The notes under the pieces were generated by a model. That model made no database searches and was not told the DNA's origin. It saw only the letters and a program-made list of their open reading frames with translations. DNA of 64,000 nt, from the NCBI RefSeq assembly GCF_964036595.1, contig NZ_OZ038523.1, positions 1,990,501-2,054,500 of the forward strand. Reading direction: 5' to 3'. The translations under genes were made by a program, and so were the position numbers. The DNA is from Tenacibaculum sp. 190524A05c. GTDB lineage: Bacteria; Bacteroidota; Bacteroidia; Flavobacteriales; Flavobacteriaceae. Positions within the stretch are counted from its first letter, which is position 1. Each line of letters opens with the position of its first letter. This document shows positions 1 to 8,672 of this stretch, piece after piece.

Positions 1-791
1 TTATAAGCAGACAGATCAACATTATCGAAAAACTCACCTGTTTGCGCATAAAGATTTGCCAATATTTTAAATGAATTGTTAGGCTTAGAAACCAAATGAA
101 CACCAAAGGTTTGACGATTAACCACTCCTTCTACAGGTGTTTGACCAGCCAAATTTTGATAGGAATTATTAGCGAAAAGAAAACTACCTGAAAAAGATTT
201 CCACTTTTTATTGGCCCAAACATAAATCATGGATTTATAATCAAAAACAGCTCGCGCATCTCCAGCATTATTAGGGTCAAAAAGAGTTCCTTGTCTACTT
301 ACACCGTTTTGATTGAAAGACAAACCAAAATCCAATTGAAATCCATTTTGCTTGTAATTAACCAAAGCTGCATCATGAAATCGTCCTTGCATTGCCCAAT
401 CCAATCCTCCAAAAATCCTTTGGTCATCATAAGACAAAACTTGTCTTCCAACTTTAATCATCCAATTTTTATTGAAATTAAATCTAACCCAAGCTTGAGC
501 TAACGAAAAACTATTATTCCCATCATTTGGACTTATTTGAGGAGTATCTCCCCAAACACTTACATCTTGTACACTAAAAAAAGTTGAGAAATTTTCGATT
601 GCATATCCTAAGTTCAGTCGAGATCTTTGTTGAACAAATAATCCTGGATCAACACCTTCTGGAATTAAATTACCAAAACCGTGTGAATACTCTAATCGCG
701 GCCTAATATCTAACCCTACATTGAACTCTTGAGCATCCAAATAATTTGAACACAACGCCATTAGGATTATTCCAACTATATATTTTTTCAT
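1..791 (-). CDS. Alginate-export-family outer-membrane porin, 3' end truncated by window
   Basis: The reading frame opens at ATG 791 on the minus strand and stays open for 263 codons to the window edge, so the C-terminal part is missing. Residues 1-21 form a signal peptide (MKK, a hydrophobic stretch, then a cut near LDAQ). The mature part has the alternating aromatic/polar pattern of an outer-membrane barrel, with the run GRQVLSYDDQRIFGGLDW that I associate with alginate-export-like porins; such barrels move small sugars or anions across the outer membrane. It lies 50 bases downstream of the PilJ-domain gene, so the two are probably co-transcribed. Substrate is unknown. Confidence 0.75.
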   Translation of the reverse strand, partial: MKKYIVGIILMALCSNYLDAQEFNVGLDIRPRLEYSHGFGNLIPEGVDPGLFVQQRSRLNLGYAIENFSTFFSVQDVSVWGDTPQISPNDGNNSFSLAQAWVRFNFNKNWMIKVGRQVLSYDDQRIFGGLDWAMQGRFHDAALVNYKQNGFQLDFGLSFNQNGVSRQGTLFDPNNAGDARAVFDYKSMIYVWANKKWKSFSGSFLFANNSYQNLAGQTPVEGVVNRQTFGVHLVSKPNNSFKILANLYAQTGEFFDNVDLSAY

Positions 792-841
792 ACCAGAAAA
801 GTTTTAATGAATAGTAAATCATATAAATCAGACTCAATAAT

Positions 842-1690
842 TTAAAGTTTAACCTTCTCATAGGAGATGGTAACTTTATTAAAAGCCTTAGTTAAATCAT
901 TACTAAGCTTGTACATTTCCTTTGGAGTAAAACCATTCTTAAACAACTTTTCTTCATTATTCCTTACCAATTCCCATTTTGCCATTGCAGCACCAAGAAC
1001 TTCTTCAACTTTTGCATTATTGAAATTTGATATCAGTAAATCGGTAATCGCATCATCAATATTCGAATACACACCTCTAAGACGCGCTTCATTATTCTTG
1101 TCTTTTAAACTACCACTATTAGCAAAGTAATATAAAGCCAATCTCTGACTCAACATTCTTTGTTTACCTGCCCTATTAATCGTCTGTTTCAACTCAACAT
1201 CCTCTTCAGACAAACTATCGTCTGAGCTGGCATTATTAGCATTTTTAGACTCTAAAATTACTGCTTCAACAACATCGTTCGTTTCTTTTAGTAAAATAGA
1301 ATTTGTAGCTATCACTTCTTTAGCGTTTTTCAAATTCGGCACACCTTCAATCAAAGACTTAAACTTACCCCAAGTTTTATTCACTTTAGAAATCAAGTTC
1401 TTTGTTAATTGAGACTGAGAGTTAGCTCCTAAAATTTTATTCTGTTTTTCAAATATGATCTTAGTAGTTAATAAATCTCGCTTTGCTTTTGCATCTGTAG
1501 GATTTCCCAATAAATACAAATATGTTTTAGCGAGTTTTTGCGTTAACATTCTTTGTTTTCCTGAAATATTAACGGCTTTATTAAAAGTCAACATTCCATA
1601 TTTAGACTGACCATTAATATTCATTGGTTTTGCAAATAACAATACTGTACATGTTAGTGCAAATATTTTGAATAACGTAGTTTTATTCAT
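842..1690 (-). CDS. Secreted protein with two PilJ-type (MCP N-terminal) helical domains
   Basis: 282 residues with a signal peptide (about 1-27, cut after NINGQ). Two copies of a helical motif are visible: ISGKQRMLTQKLAKTYLYL near residue 45 and RAGKQRMLSQRLALYY near residue 180. This GKQRMLxQ signature marks the type IV pili methyl-accepting N-terminal (PilJ/NarX-like) sensor fold. No membrane anchor, methyl-accepting or kinase domain follows, so the protein is a free periplasmic or outer-membrane-associated sensor-like domain. It lies between a small secreted protein and a porin on the same strand, suggesting a role tied to that porin. Binding of nitrate or another anion is only an inference from NarX relatives. 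Confidence 0.75.
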   Translation of the reverse strand: MNKTTLFKIFALTCTVLLFAKPMNINGQSKYGMLTFNKAVNISGKQRMLTQKLAKTYLYLLGNPTDAKAKRDLLTTKIIFEKQNKILGANSQSQLTKNLISKVNKTWGKFKSLIEGVPNLKNAKEVIATNSILLKETNDVVEAVILESKNANNASSDDSLSEEDVELKQTINRAGKQRMLSQRLALYYFANSGSLKDKNNEARLRGVYSNIDDAITDLLISNFNNAKVEEVLGAAMAKWELVRNNEEKLFKNGFTPKEMYKLSNDLTKAFNKVTISYEKVKL

Positions 1691-1737
1691 AACTGTTTAA
1701 ATTAAGTTAGTATTAATAATTGTTTGTTTTAGGAAGA

Positions 1738-2097
1738 CTAATATTCCTGAATACTGAAGTTTGAAATTTTACCTTCGGGAGACAACTTTAGAACAACTAA
1801 CATAGAAGCATTTTCGAATTCAGTTAAATAACTATTTCCGGACTCCTCTTCTAAAATCAATTCAGAATTACCCATTGCTCCTTTTTCAGAATGAGTATCC
1901 TCTATTATTTTACTAAGTTTTTGTTTTGTTAAAACTGCTTGTAGATCTGCAGTAAATAAATCGAAAATTTGATCTGTACTTTTCGCATTAAAAGCCTTGA
2001 CTATAGAACCCAAAACATTATTATAATCTTCTTTCGTTTGAGAGAATGAAAATTGTACAAAAAACAACAGTGCAATTGAAAGAATAATTTTTCTCAT
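1738..2097 (-). CDS. Small secreted protein, DUF3887/NTF2-like
   Basis: 119 residues beginning with a clear signal peptide (MRKIILSIALLFFVQFSFSQ, 20 residues). The mature part reads as one alpha+beta domain: a helix containing VLGSIVKAFNAKSTDQIFDLF, then strands ending in GKISNFSIQEY. This order matches the DUF3887-type, NTF2-like fold of small secreted domains, but the match is by pattern only. It is the first gene of a probable three-gene minus-strand operon with the PilJ-type protein (47-base gap) and the porin. Function is unknown. Confidence 0.6.
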   Translation of the reverse strand: MRKIILSIALLFFVQFSFSQTKEDYNNVLGSIVKAFNAKSTDQIFDLFTADLQAVLTKQKLSKIIEDTHSEKGAMGNSELILEEESGNSYLTEFENASMLVVLKLSPEGKISNFSIQEY

Positions 2098-2263
2098 ATT
2101 ACTAGGGATAAAGAATTAAAAATTATTTCTTCGGGGAGATGCTGTTCGGTAAATATAGTTAAAATTTTGTTAATGAGCGATTTAAAATGTTAACTCATTA
2201 AGAAAACTACAATTTTAGAGGCAAAAAACAATCATTTTGATAACGGAGAAAGATATATAAAAC

Positions 2264-2290
2264 AAAAAAGCTTCTAACAATGTTAGAAGC
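2264..2290 (-). terminator. Rho-independent terminator of tRNA-Gln copy 1
   Basis: Perfect 10-bp inverted repeat GCTTCTAACA/TGTTAGAAGC with a one-base loop, followed in the minus direction by six T. It starts five bases after the tRNA 3' end. Confidence 0.85.
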
Positions 2291-2295
2291 TTCTG

Positions 2296-2366
2296 TTGGC
2301 CTACAAGGACTCGAACCTTGAATATCGGTACCAAAAACCGGTGTGTTACCATTACACCATAGGCCA
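2296..2366 (-). tRNA. tRNA-Gln (anticodon TTG), copy 1
   Basis: The 71-nt minus-strand sequence folds as a cloverleaf: acceptor TGGCCTA/TAGGCCA with discriminator A, D stem GTGT/ACAC, anticodon loop TTTTGGT giving anticodon TTG, and T arm CAAGG-TTCGAGT-CCTTG. The 3' CCA is not encoded. It is identical to the copy at 5042-5112. Confidence 0.95.
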
Positions 2367-2439
2367 ATTTTGTGGGTGCAAATATAACACAAAATAACGT
2401 CTTAAAAAATTAAAACGTTATTTTTTTTTGAAAAAATCA

Positions 2440-4881
2440 TTACTCGGATACTAGTGTACCTTTATATGCTAAACCTCCACTATCAATTATCATATACTTA
2501 AATATTCCTTTCTTATCTGATTCTAAATTAAATAACACTTCTTTTCTGTTGTTACTCTTTGTTTCTAAGTCTCCATTAAAAATTGCTCTTCCTAAGATAT
2601 CATAAACCATTAAAGTAACTTTATCTGATTCTTGAGGTAATCTAATTGTTGTTTGTCCTCTAAAAGGGTTTGGGTAATTTGAAACTCTATCACCACCATC
2701 TACACTAAAATCATCAACAGACAATACTGAATTACTAGCTCTAAATGCAACGTTATTAATTTCTAATTGAAAATCTTCAGTATTCACATAATCTCCGATT
2801 ACAGAAAATACAATTGTTTTCACATCGTTAATTTCAGAACTATTTCCATTTCCGTCTACAAAATCACTAAACGCAATTTGATGTTCAGTTAGATCTTCAT
2901 TTGCTGGAATTACATATCTCATTCTATTATTCCAATTATCTAAACCTTCAGTCATTAAAACCACTTCTATATCATGAGACGTTCTCATTTCAAAAGCTGC
3001 AAAGTTATACGCCGCTACATCTAATGTTTGATCTCCCGGTAATACATGTCTAAATACATTCATTGTTCCGAAAACTTCTCCGTATACTGAAATATTACGA
3101 TTCACTTCATGTACACCTTCTTCGTCAAAAATATCATCATTCGAAACTTCAAAACTTGAAATTGAAGCATGTTCGCTTAAGTAATCTAAACCCCATGGCC
3201 CGTCCGCTAAATACAATCCGTCTGTTGCACTTGAAGTAGTTGTTGATAATGAAAAACCAACATCAAATAATACTCCTGTATCAATTACTAACATTTGATT
3301 CCACTCTCCTGTTAATTCTAAACTTTCCGTATAATTAACCATATCCGAAACTTCAGTAGCTTGAATATTTCCATTGAAAAGAACCTCTTCAGATTCATTT
3401 TTATTAATTACATTAAGATATAATTTTCCGTTTGAATACGTTCCTGAACTCACAAAAACCGAAGGGATTTCTGTGTTAGTTCCATCACTTACTAAAGCTT
3501 TTTCATTTGTAAACGTATCTAATATGTAATTTACATTAGAGAATACTTGAGAATATGTGCTTCCCCAAACTTGGAAATTAAAATAGTTTCCTTCTGGATA
3601 TTGCTCAATGTTCCAATAACTATGTAATTCATTTTGAGCATCACCAATTTTAATTGAAAAACCTACAGTGTATTCTACTAAACCATTAGCTCTTTTAATT
3701 TTAGAACTTACCATTTTATGGCCTCTTGTAATTATGGTTCTAATATCTTCAATTGTTGAACTATTCAAACGATCACAAATTGCTTTTGAATGATCATATA
3801 CCGCTCCTTCTGTTCTAGTTGCTAAAATTGCTGAAACTCTGTCACTACCATTATAATAATCCGCTGCAAAAACTTCTAAAGCGTTTGTAATTCCTAATAA
3901 GTCATCAGGACTAGAAATCGATGCTGTTTCAATACCATACATTCCAGTTTCAGGTAAATAACCCATGATTGAATTACTACTCTTATTTTGCATTGAACTC
4001 TTATCGAATCTCTCTTGGAACTTCTGCAAGTTCTTATATGTTTTGTTTTTACTTCTCTTTAAATTTCTTTTCGCTATTAACTCTGCTAACTTACCATTAC
4101 TTTCTAATCCTCCATCATAAGATGAAGTCACATTACTTCTTGAAGAAACGTCTGCTACATTAGTCGTTCTCATTGCTTCATATGGAGAAGCCGTGATGTA
4201 AAAAACTGCATCATTAAAATCGTTATCACAACTATTATAATCTCTACGAATATCTTCAAAACCTAGAATTACTCTTTCATTTTCAGGATCTGCTAATAAT
4301 ACATTATGATGTCTTAATTCTGGATTTGATTCTGGATTAAAATCAGGATCAGAAAAAACAGTCCAATGCCCCCATCCTACTTTTTGTTGAGAAGAACTCC
4401 AAGCATTTGCCATTAACACCCATCCAATTCCTGTATTTGCAGGAAAACTTCCAATCTTAACCTTATCACCAACTTGTAATCCTCCTCCACTACCTAAAGC
4501 AGAAGCATTAGGGAAAATTATAGTAATATCTTCTTCAGCTGGAGCTGATGTTGGTGGATTATCTAAATCATAAGTGTAAAAACCTAAAACATTTCTGTAT
4601 CCCGCTCCTTCAGAAATAAACGTAACAAACACATCAGCTGCTTGAACTAACTCAACATTAGTATCGTAACCTGCTGTAATATATTGAGGATTATAATCTG
4701 GTACTGGATACGACTCTGGAAGTGCATCACTAATCATTTGTAAAGTTTCAACTGAAACATTATCACCAGGATTTTCAAGATAATCTGGAGTTCCATTAGA
4801 AGAATAAGTTCCTAAATATTGGTAGTTCTGAGCAATTGCCAATTGCGATATAAAAACGATAAGAAGTAATAATTTTTTCAT
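2440..4881 (-). CDS. T9SS-exported surface protein with DUF4114 domain
   Basis: 813 residues. A signal peptide (1-17, ending AIAQ) is followed by a DUF4114-like domain over about residues 80-235: VFVTFISEGAGYRNVLGFY near its start and ERVILGFEDIRRDYNSCDND near its end; the acidic cluster suggests calcium binding. The central 450 residues are beta-rich and I do not recognise them. The last ~80 residues form a type A T9SS sorting domain with the usual SNYPNPFRGQTTI start, predicting export across the outer membrane and attachment to the surface or release. The gene stands alone, flanked on both sides by identical tRNA-Gln genes in the same orientation. Probable adhesin or matrix protein. Confidence 0.8.
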   Translation of the reverse strand: MKKLLLLIVFISQLAIAQNYQYLGTYSSNGTPDYLENPGDNVSVETLQMISDALPESYPVPDYNPQYITAGYDTNVELVQAADVFVTFISEGAGYRNVLGFYTYDLDNPPTSAPAEEDITIIFPNASALGSGGGLQVGDKVKIGSFPANTGIGWVLMANAWSSSQQKVGWGHWTVFSDPDFNPESNPELRHHNVLLADPENERVILGFEDIRRDYNSCDNDFNDAVFYITASPYEAMRTTNVADVSSRSNVTSSYDGGLESNGKLAELIAKRNLKRSKNKTYKNLQKFQERFDKSSMQNKSSNSIMGYLPETGMYGIETASISSPDDLLGITNALEVFAADYYNGSDRVSAILATRTEGAVYDHSKAICDRLNSSTIEDIRTIITRGHKMVSSKIKRANGLVEYTVGFSIKIGDAQNELHSYWNIEQYPEGNYFNFQVWGSTYSQVFSNVNYILDTFTNEKALVSDGTNTEIPSVFVSSGTYSNGKLYLNVINKNESEEVLFNGNIQATEVSDMVNYTESLELTGEWNQMLVIDTGVLFDVGFSLSTTTSSATDGLYLADGPWGLDYLSEHASISSFEVSNDDIFDEEGVHEVNRNISVYGEVFGTMNVFRHVLPGDQTLDVAAYNFAAFEMRTSHDIEVVLMTEGLDNWNNRMRYVIPANEDLTEHQIAFSDFVDGNGNSSEINDVKTIVFSVIGDYVNTEDFQLEINNVAFRASNSVLSVDDFSVDGGDRVSNYPNPFRGQTTIRLPQESDKVTLMVYDILGRAIFNGDLETKSNNRKEVLFNLESDKKGIFKYMIIDSGGLAYKGTLVSE

Positions 4882-5004
4882 AATGATAAATTTTATACCT
4901 CTAAATTACATTCAAGCTTTTTAAAAAATCGCAAATACAGCCGAATGGTAGCTAAGTGTTGCTTAAATAAAAAAAAGTGAGCACTAACACTAAATATGAA
5001 AAAT

Positions 5005-5034
5005 AAAAAAAGCTTCAGCAATACTACTGAAGCT
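5005..5034 (-). terminator. Rho-independent terminator of tRNA-Gln copy 2
   Basis: Inverted repeat AGCTTCAG/CTGAAGCT with an 8-base loop, followed by T-rich sequence in the minus direction, seven bases after the tRNA end. Confidence 0.8.
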
Positions 5035-5041
5035 TTCAACG

Positions 5042-5112
5042 TTGGCCTACAAGGACTCGAACCTTGAATATCGGTACCAAAAACCGGTGTGTTACCATTA
5101 CACCATAGGCCA
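5042..5112 (-). tRNA. tRNA-Gln (anticodon TTG), copy 2
   Basis: All 71 bases are identical to the copy at 2296-2366, with the same orientation and cloverleaf. The flanks differ apart from a few bases, and each copy has its own terminator, so each is a separate transcription unit. Confidence 0.95.
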
Positions 5113-5229
5113 ATTGCAAATGCGGTCGCGAATATACAACAATTTCCAAATTACGAACAAAAAAAATTACTTTTTTTAGTTTTAACATTACTTTAGAATG
5201 TAAAAACTATCAGCAAATAAGTTATAGTG

Positions 5230-5237
5230 TACTTTTG
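5230..5237 (+). promoter_or_regulatory. Candidate -7 promoter element (TACTTTTG)
   Basis: Exact match to the Bacteroidetes -7 consensus TAnnTTTG, 79 bases before the DUF2723 start. No convincing -33 TTTG lies upstream. The rest of the 5113-5316 gap is AT-rich and shows nothing else. Confidence 0.4.
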
Positions 5238-5316
5238 TTTGTGCTCGTAAAAAATAATATATCTACTATATTAATAATAAATTATAGTACATTCGCATTG
5301 ATTTTTTAACTCTATT

Positions 5317-8300
5317 ATGAAAGACTTTAGCTACAAAAAATGGAACATTATTTTAGGATGGGTTTCATTTGGTATTGCATTAATCACGTATACTTTAACC
5401 TTAGAACCTACAGTTAGTTCTTGGGATTGTGGAGAATATATTTCAACCGCTGTTAATTTAGAAGTTGGTCACCCTCCAGGTGCACCTTTATTCCAAATGC
5501 TGGGAGCGTTTTTTGCTATGTTTACTAATGACCCAAGTAATTGGGCCTATATGGTGAATTTCATGTCTGGATTAGCTAGTGCTTTTACTATCTTATTTAT
5601 GTTTTGGACTATTACTAATTTGGCAGAAAAAGTAGCTAGTAGAAATGGAGTTTTTTCAATTGGAGAACAAATTGCTGTACTGGGAAGTGGATTAGTAGGA
5701 TCCTTAGCATATACATTTTCAGATAGTTTTTGGTTTAGCGCAGTAGAAGGTGAGGTTTATGCGATGTCATCGTTTTTAATGGCACTACTATTTTGGCTTG
5801 GTTTAAAATGGGAAAGTGAAATCAATACACCTAGAGGACATAGATGGCTTATTCTAATTAGTTTTGTTGTTGGACTTTCTTTTGGTGTTCATATACTTTC
5901 ATTATTAGTAATCCCTTCTATCGTTTTGATCTACTTCTTCAAGACATACAAGGAGATCACATTAAAAACAACAGCGATTGCAACATTAGTTTCAATATTT
6001 GTTTTAGCTTTTGTATTTAAATTCTTATTCCCGTTTACATTAAAGTTCTTTAGTGTATCGGAGCTTTTCTTTATCAACTCTATCGGATTACCATATAATT
6101 CTGGGACTATAATCGCCGGAATTGTTTTAGTAGCTTTATTCTATTTTGGATTAAAATACACCAGAGACAAGAAATTGGTTTTTACAAATACCATAATTCT
6201 TTCGTTATTATTTATCATGATTGGATTTTCTACTTGGTTAATGTTACCAATTAGAGCGAATGCAGATACAATTATTAATGAAAATAATCCTTCAAGTGCT
6301 CGTGAATTATTAGCATATTATAATAGAGAGCAATATGGAGATGCTAATGTTTTTTATGATAAGTATTATTCATTCGCCTACAAAAAAGAGCAAGAAACTA
6401 CTACCGACGATTACGGAAATACAGTTTATGCTTACAGAGATGATAAGCCTAAATATGAGAAGATTAATGGTAAATACGAAATTGTAAATAACTACAAGAA
6501 TGTATTACCAAAATGGTCAGATAAACATAAAGGATTCATTCCAAGAATGGTTGATCCTGGATCTCAGCAGTATTATAAACAAATTGCTGGTATTCCACAA
6601 AGAAGTACTCGTAGACCGACTTTCTTTGAAAACATAAAATTCATGATGAATTTCCAATTTGGTTACATGTACGGAAGATACTTTATGTGGAACTTTGTTG
6701 GAAGACAAAATGATATTCAAGGTCATTTAGATAATAATGGAAATTGGTTAAGCGGTATTAAGGTTATAGATGAAGCTAGATTAGGTTCGCAAGAAAAACT
6801 TCCTGACAATTTAAAAAACAATAAAGGAAGAAACACTTACTTCTTTTTACCTCTTATTTTAGGTATTCTTGGATTACTGTATCATATTAAAGAAGATAAA
6901 AATAACTGGTATACATTGGCCTTATTCTTTGCTTTTACTGGTTTTGCAATTATCTTCTATACCAACCCCAAACCTTTTGAACCAAGAGAGCGAGATTATG
7001 CAGTTGTTGGATCATTCTACGTATTTGCCATCTGGGTAGGTTTCGGAGTATTAGCTTTATATGATAGTCTAAAAGGATTTATGGATAAGAAAATGGTTGC
7101 ATTAGGAGTTTCCATATTCTCTTTGTTGGCTGTACCAGCTTTAATGGGATTCCAAAACTGGGACGACCATGACAGAGGAGATCGATACTTAGCTCAATTA
7201 AATGCTCAAACTTATTTAGAAAGTTGCGATCCAAATGCTATTTTATTTACCATTGGAGATAATGATACTTTCCCTCTTTGGTATATGCAACAAATTGAAG
7301 GTGTTCGAAGAGATATTAAAATTGTAAACACGAGTTTATTTGCTACAGATTGGTATATCGATCAGATGAAGAAGAAAACATATGATGCAGATCCAATTCC
7401 ATCTAAACTTCAACATCACCAATATAAATATGGAACCTTAGATGTAGCATATCACATGCCACACCCACAATTAAAAGATTCGGTAATTTCTTTAAGCACT
7501 TTCATGAAATGGATTGCAAGTAGTAATGATGCAACTTATTACGAAACTGAAAGTGGTGTAAAAGAAAAGATTTATCCAACTAATAAAATTAGAATTCCTG
7601 TAAATAAAGCTAATGCTTTAAAGTATGGAATCGTTGCTGCTAAGGATGCAGATAAAATGGTTGACTATATTGATATTCAAATTGATGATGTAATCACAAA
7701 GAATAGAATATTAATGTTAGACATTCTTGATAATTTTGACTGGACTAGACCAATATATTTTACTGGTGGTGCAAATGCTTCGGAAGAATACATTTGGTTA
7801 AAGGATTATTTACAGTTAGATGGAATGGCTTTTAAATTGGTTCCTATTAAAACTCCTATAGCAGACAGATCTATGTTTGATATGGGAAGAATCGACCCAG
7901 AAAAAATGTATGAAAACATTAAAAAATGGGATTGGAAAACAATCAATAATGGTGAAATATATTTAGATGAACAAGCTAAACGAAATGCCATTTCACTTCG
8001 AAATAACTTAATGCGTTTATCAGAAGAGTTCTTAATTAAAGGTGATACTGCAACAGCTAAAGAAGTTCTCGACCTTTCTTTACATAAAATGCCAATTGAA
8101 GATTTTGATCATTTCAGTATTTCTTTAGGATATCCTGAATTATACTATAGAATTGGAGATAAAGATAAAGCAAGACAAACCTTTGAAACATTAGCTACAA
8201 TTTTCAAACAATATTTAGATCATTACTATACTTATAGTGTTGAAGATTTCCAATATGCTAAGGATGATATTGAAACTAATTTATATATGTACCGTACTTT

Positions 8301-8487
8301 AGTTTTAAATCAAGTATTAAGGTTTGATGATGATGAAACTTATGGAAAGAACGCCTTATCAGAATATCTTGAGATAGAACGTCTATTCATGGGTGATAAT
8401 GGTATTGAAGAACAACTTCAACAACTTCAAATGTTAGACTCAATGGAAACTAAACGACAACAAGCGATAGATTCCGTTAAACCATAA
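5317..8487 (+). CDS. DUF2723 family multi-pass membrane protein (GT-C-like)
   Basis: 1056 residues. The N-terminal ~600 residues hold a dozen or so hydrophobic segments. Right after the first one comes the DUF2723 signature with SSWDCGEYISTAVNLEVGHP (about residues 33-52); the acidic residues in this first loop are the type used by GT-C glycosyltransferases. The rest is a soluble domain with FTIGDNDTFPLWYMQ, then a TPR-like helical tail (about 880-1056). Bacteroidetes DUF2723 proteins are suspected to glycosylate envelope proteins or lipids using polyprenyl-linked sugars, but the donor and acceptor here are unknown. Monocistronic, ending in a strong terminator. Confidence 0.85.
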   Translation: MKDFSYKKWNIILGWVSFGIALITYTLTLEPTVSSWDCGEYISTAVNLEVGHPPGAPLFQMLGAFFAMFTNDPSNWAYMVNFMSGLASAFTILFMFWTITNLAEKVASRNGVFSIGEQIAVLGSGLVGSLAYTFSDSFWFSAVEGEVYAMSSFLMALLFWLGLKWESEINTPRGHRWLILISFVVGLSFGVHILSLLVIPSIVLIYFFKTYKEITLKTTAIATLVSIFVLAFVFKFLFPFTLKFFSVSELFFINSIGLPYNSGTIIAGIVLVALFYFGLKYTRDKKLVFTNTIILSLLFIMIGFSTWLMLPIRANADTIINENNPSSARELLAYYNREQYGDANVFYDKYYSFAYKKEQETTTDDYGNTVYAYRDDKPKYEKINGKYEIVNNYKNVLPKWSDKHKGFIPRMVDPGSQQYYKQIAGIPQRSTRRPTFFENIKFMMNFQFGYMYGRYFMWNFVGRQNDIQGHLDNNGNWLSGIKVIDEARLGSQEKLPDNLKNNKGRNTYFFLPLILGILGLLYHIKEDKNNWYTLALFFAFTGFAIIFYTNPKPFEPRERDYAVVGSFYVFAIWVGFGVLALYDSLKGFMDKKMVALGVSIFSLLAVPALMGFQNWDDHDRGDRYLAQLNAQTYLESCDPNAILFTIGDNDTFPLWYMQQIEGVRRDIKIVNTSLFATDWYIDQMKKKTYDADPIPSKLQHHQYKYGTLDVAYHMPHPQLKDSVISLSTFMKWIASSNDATYYETESGVKEKIYPTNKIRIPVNKANALKYGIVAAKDADKMVDYIDIQIDDVITKNRILMLDILDNFDWTRPIYFTGGANASEEYIWLKDYLQLDGMAFKLVPIKTPIADRSMFDMGRIDPEKMYENIKKWDWKTINNGEIYLDEQAKRNAISLRNNLMRLSEEFLIKGDTATAKEVLDLSLHKMPIEDFDHFSISLGYPELYYRIGDKDKARQTFETLATIFKQYLDHYYTYSVEDFQYAKDDIETNLYMYRTLVLNQVLRFDDDETYGKNALSEYLEIERLFMGDNGIEEQLQQLQMLDSMETKRQQAIDSVKP

Positions 8488-8494
8488 ATAAGTT

Positions 8495-8520
8495 AAGGCT
8501 GCCAATTGGCAGCCTTTTTT
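8495..8520 (+). terminator. Rho-independent terminator after the DUF2723 gene
   Basis: Fully self-complementary stem AAGGCTGCCA/TGGCAGCCTT followed by a T run. Its apex TGCCAATTGGCA is shared with the terminator at 12171. Confidence 0.9.
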
Positions 8521-8640
8521 ATTCTCTAGTATTTTTCACTCTAAATAATTCAAGAAAACATTCATGCTTAGAATCACCATTCTTATAACTCATTTTTAAA
8601 GCCTTGTTACATTTTTCCAAAAACAGAACATAACCGATGG

Positions 8641-8669
8641 TAAATTTGGTTGTAACCTTAAACCAAATT
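8641..8669 (+). promoter_or_regulatory. -7 element (TAAATTTG) overlapped by a palindrome upstream of lodA-like gene
   Basis: Positions 8641-8648 match TAnnTTTG exactly. An inverted repeat AATTTGGTT (8643-8651) / AACCAAATT (8661-8669) with a 9-base spacer overlaps this box and ends three bases before the chosen ATG at 8673. A repressor bound here would block the polymerase; alternatively the stem could hide the ribosome entry site. The predicted RNA start near 8655 rules out the upstream ATG at 8637. The rest of the 8521-8640 gap shows nothing recognisable. Confidence 0.5.
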
Positions 8670-8672
8670 AAA

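Noticed and set aside
2207..2392. 61-residue frame across tRNA-Gln copy 1
   Set aside because: It is an artefact of reading the tRNA and its terminator as protein.
8637..8672. ATG 8637 as the lodA-like start
   Set aside because: It lies before the predicted RNA start and adds 12 residues ahead of the conserved MKLRIYPSIG opening.
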